The notes under the pieces: generated by a model
What the model was told of the DNA's origin: nothing
The model's input: the letters and a program-made list of their open reading frames with translations, nothing else
The model's database searches: none
Translations under genes and position numbers: made by a program
Assembly (NCBI GenBank): GCA_031772625.1
Contig: CM062807.1
Coordinates: 1,150,885,007-1,150,949,006, forward strand
Length of the DNA stretch: 64,000 nt
Source: Pinus tabuliformis
Lineage: Eukaryota > Streptophyta > Pinopsida > Pinales > Pinaceae
Direction of reading: 5' to 3'
In this document: piece after piece, positions 56,051-64,000 of the stretch
How the letters are laid out: each line of letters begins with the position of its first letter
Numbering within the stretch: position 1 is the stretch's first letter

Positions 56051-56901
56051 GTCACTGGTGGTCGAGCTGAAGGCTTCTGATTCAGATGCATGTTCCGACT
56101 ATGAGTCAAAGCCCGACAAGGGGAATGACAAAGGGAAGCATATCATTGAAGTGGAGCCTAGTGACACCATGGCCACCACCAAGATCCATAAGAATGAGCG
56201 TGAAGATCTAGAGGAGGGGGAATGCTTCTTCCACTCACAGATGTGGGTGAAGGGTTCTCCGTTGTAGTTCATTGTCGACATCAGGAGCCAAAAGAACCTC
56301 ATTTCACCAGAGGTCGTGAAGCGGATGGGCCTACCAACAAAAACACTTATGCATCTATGCACCATCAGGTGGCTTCACCAAGGACAAGATCTTTGCATGA
56401 GACAACAGTTCCGCCTTCCCTACAACATCAAGCCCTTCACGGATGAGGTATTGTGTGATGTTGCTCCTCTTGAAATTTGTGATGTATTATTAGGACAACC
56501 ATACTTGTGGAAGTGACAAGTTGTATATGAGTCTAGACCTCACTCTGTGATTATTACTTTGGGAAATAAGTTGTACAAGATGCTAGAGGTAGCCCTGCTT
56601 ACTTCCATCTCTTTGATCACTGCAAAGCAATGCAGTAAGGTCATTTCCCAGACCAGGAAATTTGTTTTCCTTATGATTCATCCTTATGGTAAGAAGAAGG
56701 TTGTGGCCATGGCTTCTAGATAGGGCTCCTCCACACAACAACAACAAATGGACAAGGTCATGGAGGAGTACAGGGACATTTTCACCTCACCTACAGGGTA
56801 ACCTCTGCACTGTCAAGTCAAGAACACCATTGTTCTGACCCTAGGTGCACCACTACCCAATGGATTGATCTATCGACGCCCTGTTCTGGAGAAAAATGAG
56901 T
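56051..56901 (+). pseudogene. Protease region of gypsy element F2, cut before RT
   Basis: VVELKASDSDACSDYESKP, then HSQMWVKGSPL, then FIVDIRSQKNLISPEVVKRM (56,262-56,322): the DSG triad reads DIR, as F1 reads DVR. Continues LEICDVLLGQPYLWK and RPVLEKNE, stopping at about 56,901, 33 bp (by comparison with F1) before the sequence that resumes at 63,551. Confidence 0.72.
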
Positions 56902-57654
56902 TCACCTAAGGCTAACATAAATCCAAATCATAACAAGCTCAAGCTAAATTTGGCAATATAAGGAATACAATTGTTTGGTTTAAGGATTTTTCTAACAATT
57001 CAATATCTTGTTGGCAAGCTCAATCAACGCATAAACTATTTAGCCTTTCTAGTGAAGTAGTCAACCTTGATTTTTTTCCCTTCGATGCATTGTGCATATT
57101 AATACAAATCCTTCTACACATTGCTTGAGTCTCATCTTAGATTTATAGATTCTTCTCAATCAACTCATGGACTAAGTCAAGCATACCTTGTAGAGGTCCC
57201 CCCTTGTCCTCAATTCTGAGGTCTTTTATTTAAGCGTACTCATCTAGGATTTCCTTTTTATGCCTATCACAATTTCTTCAGTGGCTTAGGCCATAACTCT
57301 ATTTTTTGATGAAGTAATCACTAGGGAAATAATGGTATTATGCATAAGGGTTACTTCAACTATTTTCCTAGTGTCCGCAAAATGCACAACAATCTAAGAT
57401 CCCTAATCCTCTCTATTTAGGAATACAAATATGTAAGAAGTCTATTGGCCCTAAAAACTATTTACAACCCTTCTCATCTACATTGTTGGAGATCGAAATA
57501 GGAAGAAAGGGTTGTACAAAAAGGGTCAGTCATAGCAAAAATATTCGACAGATGGAGACAATGATTGTGCTTAGAAAAAAAAGTTGATGATTTTGATAAG
57601 AATCCTCATGGGAACAAAGAATCACACGAGAGGAGAGTTCAAATGACAACAAAT
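56902..57654. other. Left part of the 6.6-kb insert in F2/F3, nothing recognised
   Basis: No LTR, terminal inverted repeat or domain was found. It starts TTCACCTAAGGC right at the F2 break. Confidence 0.35.
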
Positions 57655-57915
57655 ATAATTAAATACTTTTCAATGAGGATGAAACTAAAACTAAGACTAA
57701 TACTGAGACTAAGGATGAGGATGATTATGAAGATGATGATGAGGAGGATGAAGATGATGATGATGATGATGAGAAGGATGAAGATGATGAAAATGAGGAT
57801 GAAGATGAATATGATGATGAAAATGAGGGGGAGGCAATTGGTAAAGAAGTTAGAACATCTAGAAAGCAGAGTGGTAACTTCATGCCAACTAGTAGGCAAG
57901 CTACTAGTTTGCAGT
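57655..57915 (+). repeat. GAT/GAA-rich low-complexity stretch
   Basis: About 180 bp of GATGAT/GAAGAT-type triplets. In one plus frame it would encode an Asp/Glu-rich chain (about 50 acidic residues) followed by EAIGKEVRTSRKQSGNFMPT and a stop at about 57,918. An acidic tail of a lost gene or a trinucleotide expansion are both possible. The other two frames give only repetitive Met/Lys or Ser/Ile strings. Confidence 0.6.
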
Positions 57916-58667
57916 CATAGGGAAGTTGAGTTGGTAAATCCAAACTATCCAGAATAAAGGATGGAAATTTGGGAATTTAAAATTTCAAGACAGTAGAGAA
58001 CGAACATCTGAATGGCAAGGAAGTCACTTTGGAACCTATGGAACATGAAACACTAAATTGTAGAAATAAAATTAAAGCAAAAGGACACTAACTAGCGACC
58101 AAAACTCAAGACATAAGATCATCAAGGAATCCCATCATCAAGCCAAGAGGAGATGGAAGACAAAGTGTTCTCAAGAAGACATCAAAGACACAACAACAGC
58201 AGTGGCTTGACATTGCCACATCATCAAGCATTACATGTCATCAATGTTATGTCAAGTTGTGTCATGAGTTGCCATATGCCACATCATCATTGTGGATCAT
58301 ATGTATTGTATTCAAAATGTATTGTAAAGTGGAAGTCCAAGGGACACACATGAATATGAAGAGTCATGTAAGTTGAAAAGTCATAGGAAGTTGAACAATC
58401 ATGAGGGTAGTAAAAGAGTCACAAGGGGGAAGCATCACCCCTTGGTTATTGTAACACCCCTCCATTGTATGTAAAACTTTGCTAACCTAAGCTAGGAAAA
58501 GCTAGGTTTGATGTGTAACAAGAAAAGTAAATACTTTATTATGAAATAAATAAAATAATTTAATCACTTGGAAAAGCGAGACACCAAGAGATAAGTTTCT
58601 TTCCAAATCCCATTGGTGAATGGGAAGCTCATTTGGGTCCATAGGAAGATATGTAATTGTATACGAT

Positions 58668-58816
58668 GACCTAACTAGGATGGAGGCTAGGGGTGGGGAG
58701 GTCAGGAGGAAGGAAATCCCTGAGCTCTTAGGATGGGCCGACCCAACTAGGATGGAGGTTGGGGGTGGGAGGTCAAGAGGAAGGAAATCCTTGAGCTCTT
58801 AGGATGGGCCAACCCT
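58668..58816. repeat. 72-bp tandem duplication
   Basis: Two copies starting GACCTAACTAGGATGGAGG (58,668) and GACCCAACTAGGATGGAGG (58,740), each ending CTCTTAGGATGGGCC, with few differences. Confidence 0.85.
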
Positions 58817-58931
58817 GAATCAGTCACGAGGTCGGGTGGTCGGGATGTGAGATGACGTTGTGAGTAGGGAGATGTGTATGTCCCCACCATCCTGCTCACT
58901 TTTTGGTTAGATGAGCTCGTGGTGAACCACC

Positions 58932-59476
58932 TCATCATAGTAGGAGATAGGTGATTATCATTACCTATGCATAAGAAAGGAAAGGAAGGAAATATAAAAG
59001 TGAATGAAAAAAAAAACACCAAGGGTTTAAGCCTCCTAATCCTATTTCCATGACCAGAAAATGGGGACCAGATTCACCAGTAATGACTCTCTTACCTATG
59101 GGTGAGTAAGGGGGTATGTTACAAAAAAAATAGTGCCATACATATGGCCAAAATTCTTTTATGACATTACAAAAGTTGTATTAGTATATTGGAGATGAGA
59201 GCTCGATTTATTATAGGTGAAACACTTGCACTCATAGAATTTAATGGGTTGGGAAATACATCACGATAATTGCAATTGTTATGAAGGTTATTGACATACA
59301 AACTTATCATATATATGTATATTAATATCTACATTTTATAGAAGGAAATAACATGACAAAAACTATGTATTTGTAAACATTGTTTTACAGTTAATGTATT
59401 ACATTACATATTAAGAAATTTGGAATAATACCTTAGGCCATGCATTGATAAGTGGTATATATAAAAGTTCAAAGAG
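58932..59476. repeat. First copy of the 557-bp repeat
   Basis: Runs from CATCATAGTAGGAGATAGG to TATAAAAGTTCAAAGAG and matches 61,007-62,113 closely. The join to a gag fragment is immediate. Confidence 0.88.
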
Positions 59477-59879
59477 GAAATCAACAATACAAATGCAAAA
59501 ATCCTTTACCAACAAATATAGGGACTATTGTAGGTCCAAGGACACCAAAGATGAAATATTTAGGATGACTCTTGGACCACATGAATCCTTGGAAAACTAT
59601 GAGGAAAGGTTCCATCTCAGTTGTAAAAGGGCCAGATGCACCCTTGATCCTGAATAACTCAAGTTAGTCCTTCTTAGAGGAATCAGGGAGGACATATTGC
59701 AAACCCTAACACGTGTTGTCTATAGGGGAAATTTATCAGCTATTCTATGACAACATCAAGATAATATTCAAAAACCATTCTAGGGCTACTAGGAAGAAGG
59801 GTAGGTCTAGTCAAGCTCTGGCTAGTTCCTCTTCCTCCAACACATCTATTAAGAATTAAATTGGAAAAATGTTGGAGGA
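59473..59879 (+). pseudogene. Gypsy gag fragment, plus copy of an inverted pair
   Basis: Reads KSFTNKYRDYCRSKDTKDEI, FRMTLGPHESLENYEERFHL and CKRARCTLDPE, a stop, then LKLVLLRGIREDILQTLTRV, the C-terminal half of a retrotransposon gag domain (F/Y-R-x-K...ESLxxYxERF...GL/GI). Ends in a Ser-rich run and GKMLED. Its inverted partner is at 62,114-62,510. Confidence 0.75.
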
Positions 59880-60889
59880 CTATTGTACACAAGGATGTTA
59901 GCAACAAAAACCTCTTTTAGTTTCTAAAAATCCATTCTCATTTGTTTGTAAGCAATGTTTGACATTACTGTGTTGTATAGGGAGAAAACATAGTTTTAGC
60001 TAACCATGAGACATGCATATGACACGGAGGTAGGAGATTATGTGGAGGCACATGGTTGTATAAATAATTGACATGTGGACATGGAAGGAAGTTGTGTGAA
60101 TGGAACGGTAAGCGGGAGCAGGATCAGGCAGGAGGAGATAAGTGGCAGTGGTGGATTGGCGGGGAAATGCTATGAAAGCGGCGTAATCAAGATATGTGGT
60201 TTATGCGGGGAGCGGATACCATTTTCGGAGGGGGGTGAGAGTGGTTTCTTGTATTGGTATAGGGGGGTACGAAATCTTGGCAGAAGGACAGGTAGCAGTC
60301 AGAAACTGTTTTTTTAGACACCCCCCCCCCCCTCGACGTTAAACATAATCACATCAAGAGGGGGGGGGTATGAAATAGTTAGTTGGCCGTCGGATTTGGG
60401 TGGAGTTGAAATCTATGGTGAGGATGTGCCCAAGGATTAGTGCTGGTGGTCCCCATTGGATCTTCGATGGAAAAACAGTCTTCAGTCACCAGCTTTAGAC
60501 TTCAAGTCGATTTTGCTGAAATAGTTCCCCTCCTTGAGTTGATCCAGAAGGTCATCACTAGGGTTCCTAGCGAGGGTCATTTCTTGCTTTCTCTGCAGAT
60601 GAAATGAATTACTTGATTGGAGCACGAGGATTCTGTTGGAAGCCCAAAATACTTCACCGACCTACGAGGAAGAAAGGTACTCACTCTTATTTTGTAGAAC
60701 TACAAATTGCATAGAAGTTGCATGCATGGACATCTTGTTTGAGGACCTTTTTTGGATTTTATTAGCCATTAGTTTTGCTATCTGGTGATCTTAATCAGGT
60801 ATAGGATCATGGAGAAATAGTTCCTTGCGTGTATAATTTACAGCACATAATTGCTACTTTTAATGAAAGTTGAACTCATGACCTCTTTC
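59880..60889. other. Unique spacer inside the repeat array
   Basis: No recognisable gene. Includes an 80-codon Gly-rich ORF (60,075-60,317) that I cannot assign and the C/G homopolymer hairpin. Confidence 0.35.
60318..60370. repeat. Inverted homopolymer repeat (poly-C / poly-G)
   Basis: A run of 12-13 C followed by TC, about 28 bp of spacer, then GA and nine G. The arms CCCCCCCCCTC and GAGGGGGGGGG are perfect complements. Confidence 0.85.
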
Positions 60890-62113
60890 ATTTGTAAACA
60901 TTGTTTTACAGTTAATGTATTACATTACACATTAAGAAATTTAGAATAATACCTTAGGTCATGCATTGATAAGTGGTATATATAAAATTTCAAAGAGTAC
61001 CCAGCACATCATAGTAGGAGATAGGTGATTATCATTACCTGTGCATAAGAAAGGAAAGGAAGGAAATATAAAAGTGAATAAAAGTACAAAAAAAACACCA
61101 AGGGTTTAAGCCTCCTAATCTTGTTTCCATGACCAAAAAATGAGGACTTGATTCACCAGTAATGACTCTCTTACCTATGGCTGAGTAAGGGGGTATTTTA
61201 CAACAAAATTAGTGCCATACATATGGCCAACATTCTTTTATGACATTACAAAAGTTGTATTAGTATATTGGAGATGAGAGCTCAATTTATTATAGGTGAA
61301 ACACTTGCACTCATAGAATTTAATGGTTTGGGAAATATATCATGATAATTGCAATTCTTATGAAGGTTAATGACATACAAAATTGTCATATAGATGTATA
61401 TTAAGAACAACATTTTGTAAAAGGAAATAAGATGACAACAACTATGTATTTGTAAACATCGTTTTACAATTAATGTATTACATTACATTTTAAGAAATTT
61501 GGAATAATACCTTAGGCCATGCATTGATAAGTGGTATATATAAAATTTCAAAGAGTACCCACCACATCATAGTAGGAGATCGGTGATTATCATTACCTAT
61601 TCATAAGAAAGGAAAGTAAGGAAATATAAAAGTTAATGAAAATACAAAAAAGACACCAAGGGTTTAATCCTCCTAACCCTGTTTCCATGACCAGAAAATG
61701 GGGACCAGATTCACCAGTAATGACTCTCTTACCTATGGGTGAGTAAGGGGGTATGTTACAACAAAATTAGTTCCATACATATGGCCAGCATTCTTTTATG
61801 AAATTACAAAAGTTGCATTAGTATATTGGAGATGAGAGCTCAATTTATTATAGGTGAAACACTTGCACTCATAGAATTTAATGGGTTGGGAAATATATCA
61901 TGATAATTGCAATTTTTATGAAGGTTAATGACATACAAAATTATCATATAGATGTATATTAATATCTACATTTTATAAAAGGAAACAACATGAAAACAAC
62001 TATGTATTTGTAAACATTGTTTTACAGTTAATGTATTACATTACATATTAAGAAATTTGGAATAATATCTTAGGCCATGAACTGATAAGTGGTATATATA
62101 AAAGTTCAAAGAG
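60890..62113. repeat. 557-bp tandem repeat: one tail and two full copies
   Basis: The tail of a unit (60,890-61,000) runs into a full unit (61,001-61,556) and a second (61,557-62,113). Unit landmarks: CATCATAGTAGG, TTACCTATGGSTGAGTAAGG, TATTGGAGATGAGAGCTC, TAAGTGGTATATATAAAA. Copies differ by a few percent. Confidence 0.9.
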
Positions 62114-62510
62114 TCCTCCAACATTTTTCCAAATTCATTCTTAATAGATGTGTTGGAGGAAGAGGAACTAGATAGAGCTTGACTAGACCTACCCTTCTTC
62201 CTAGTAGCTCTAGAATGGTTTTTGAATATTGTCTTGATGTTGCCAAAGGATAGCTGATAAATTTCCCCTCTAGAAAACATGTGTTAGGGTTTCCAGTATG
62301 TCATCCTTGATTCCTCTAAGAAGGAATAACTTGAGTGATTCAGGATCAAGGGTGCATCTGGCCCTTTTGTAATTGAGATGGAACCTTTCCTCATAGTTTT
62401 CCAGGGATTCATCTGGTCCAAGAGTCATCCTAAATATTTCATCTTTGGTGTCCTTGGACCTACAATAGTTCCTATATATGTTGGTAAAGGATTGTTTCAT
62501 TTGTACTGTT
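62114..62510 (-). pseudogene. Gypsy gag fragment, minus copy of an inverted pair
   Basis: The minus strand gives KQSFTNIYRNYCRSKDTKDE, FRMTLGPDESLENYEERFHL, KRARCTLDPESLKLFLLRGI and KDDILETLTHVF. It is more intact than the plus copy (no stop after DPE). It follows the 557-bp unit at exactly the same base (CAAAGAG) as the plus copy but in reverse orientation. Confidence 0.75.
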
Positions 62511-62663
62511 GATTTCCCCTATGTATCCTATTCTTACTCTTCCTTCGTAACCTCTGTGTATCCAAATAATATTTCCCCTATTGTGCAACATCTGATATGG
62601 CTTCATATATTGAGAAGAATATTAGAGATGAGGTTCATGTATCCTCGCTATTCAATAATTTCC

Positions 62664-62770
62664 ATTCCCCTTGAAGACAAACGATTCTCAATATATTAAG
62701 TTGATTCCCCTTGAAGACAAAGATCCTCAATATATTAAGTTGATTCCCCTTGAAGACAAACGATCCTCAA
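62664..62770. repeat. Minisatellite, 39-40-bp units
   Basis: Three copies of ATTCCCCTTGAAGACAAA followed by GATCCTCAATATATTAAGTTG-like sequence, starting at 62,664, 62,704 and 62,743. Confidence 0.88.
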
Positions 62771-63550
62771 ACTTTTTAATAGCCCCTAGAGAAATCGATA
62801 ATAGAATTTAAGAGATCTCATGAGCCATCCTCCTACAAGGGGGGTGTTTTCTCCTTTTCAAAGAGTACCCGAACCCTTCATCACCTTTATCCAAGAAGAA
62901 CGATATACATAACTAAATTGTAGTTCCAAAAAAACAATCCGGTCCCCTGGTGAGGAAATACCCTAAAAAGTGAGATCTTCCTGCACTATTGAAACTCTTG
63001 TAATACATAGATCACTGACATTTGTCCTTAATCATGTCAAACAAGAAAGATTTCCAATCAACTTAAGAAAACATCATTTCATTATTTAGTTTCCTAGTTC
63101 ATGCTTGGAAATACTTGCAGAATATAATGAAACACCATGAGATCTAATACAAAGATGAAGATATAAGAAATGACAATTGAAACCTATCCTTGAAAACTGA
63201 AAAGATGCTGACCTAAGTAGCAGAAAACCCTAAATTCCATAAGAAATCAAATGTCTGTCTTTTTGGGGTTGAATATGAGTTTTTCCTCAAACCATGGTCC
63301 CTGAAGGAAGGAGTGAGGCCAGATCCACCTGCTATTGGCCTTTTTGATATTCCTTTACCTCTCTAAACTACTGCTAAAGATATGCACGAATGGAAGCAAA
63401 CTAATCAAATTTACCACTACTTGCAACGAAACAATGCTAAAACCAATTCAACAATTAATCCATGAAATAACCTAACATACAAGTATAAGAAGAGGGGCCT
63501 TTGCTGCTAGGGTTGGGCCCTAACCCACTTCAGGTCTTTAATTGAATCTG
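62771..63550. other. Right part of the 6.6-kb insert, nothing recognised
   Basis: No domain, LTR end or terminal repeat pairing with 56,902 was seen. Confidence 0.35.
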
Positions 63551-64000
63551 AGGGAACATCATGCCAATCTCATCACCTTGTGGCAACCCAATTGTATTGG
63601 TACATAAGAAGGACAGGGCCTAGAGACTCTGTATTGACTATCAGGCATTGAACAAGATCACTGTCTGGAATAGGTACCCAATCCCATAGATTGATGGTCA
63701 TTTGTACTAGCTCAAGGGGGAAAAATATTTCAGCAAGATTGAATTGAAATCCGGTTATCACCAGGTGCTTATTGAACACTCCCATGTGTGGAAGATTGAC
63801 TTCAAATCCAAGGAGGGCCTTTTCAAATGGTTGGTCATGCCTTTTGGGTTGACGAATTCCCCCACAACCTTCATGAGATTAATGGACGATATCGTGTGAC
63901 CCTTCACCAATGCATTCATGGTGGTGTATTGAGATGACATCTTGATCTTCAGCCAGAGTTGGGAAGAGCACCTCCACCATATTTGATAGGGCCTTCAAAC
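63551..64000 (+). pseudogene. Reverse transcriptase fragment F3, probably the continuation of F2
   Basis: Plus frame: PISSPCGNPIVLVHKKDRA, RLCIDYQALNKITVWNRYPI, KYFSKIELKSGYHQVLIEHS, FKWLVMPFGLTNSPTTFMRL and VVY then a stop then DDILIFSQSWEEHLHHI. The DD of the active site is kept, but the preceding residue is a stop codon. Same family as F1; runs off the right edge. It begins 33 bp after F2's break point in family coordinates. Confidence 0.85.

Noticed and set aside
57565..57957. ORF of repeated Met/Lys/Arg codons
   Set aside because: Frame-shifted reading of the GAT/GAA tract, low complexity only.
61001..62113. CRISPR-like array
   Set aside because: Units are 557 bp and adjacent; no short repeats with unique spacers, and the context is a plant genome.

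Overview
This window looks like nuclear DNA from a plant with a large, repeat-rich genome. Conifers or other gymnosperms would fit, but the sequence alone does not prove it. Nearly everything recognisable is LTR retrotransposon: Ty1/copia elements with tRNA-Met-type primer sites, Ty3/gypsy chromovirus-like elements, and Tat-like gypsy elements with a different primer site. I found no intact cellular gene, tRNA, rRNA or CRISPR array. Coding regions are pseudogenes with stops or frameshifts, except a two-knuckle gag frame (1-669, minus) that stays open to the window edge.

Layout. 1-3.3 kb is a minus-strand Tat-like element (gag, leader, primer site, LTR). It appears to sit in the integrase region of a plus-strand gypsy element (3.3-6.25 kb), which in turn abuts an older integrase relic and LTR (6.25-8.4 kb). 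8.9-9.85 kb is a minus gag relic. 9.9-13.56 kb is a copia element cut off where its reverse transcriptase (RT) should start. 15.2-15.97 kb is a tandem array broken by copia element A (15,975-21,120, perfect AATTC target-site duplication, TSD). 21.4-25.4 kb is element D, a copia element with gag and protease only. 25.4-28.9 kb is a minus gypsy gag (E) split by a solo copia LTR (C, 25,821-27,017, perfect AAATG TSD). 31.3-40.9 kb is one large minus-strand reading frame of unknown function split by copia element B (33,345-39,408). It lies downstream of a second Tat-like primer site and LTR (H, 43.2-44.5 kb). 46.7-47.95 kb is a plus-strand frame resembling plant mobile-domain ORFs. It is antisense to, and beyond the 3' end of, a minus Tat-like pol (G, 48.2-50.9 kb) whose extra RNase H lies after the integrase. 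50.9-56.9 kb holds two copies of one chromovirus-like family sharing a single LTR. The second copy seems to resume at 63.55 kb after about 6.6 kb of other DNA containing a 557-bp tandem repeat and an inverted gag fragment.

The most unusual signals are these: (1) solo LTR C ends in four tandem primer-binding-site units, yet its TSD places all four inside the LTR, and relative B has one such unit inside each LTR; (2) removing C restores one gag frame through a zinc-knuckle motif, and removing B rejoins one large unknown ORF; (3) a 91-nt segment bounded by splice-like sites occurs in both Tat-like LTR/leaders; (4) element G has a rearranged domain order plus an antisense ORF. All family assignments come from reading motifs by eye; no database search was possible.
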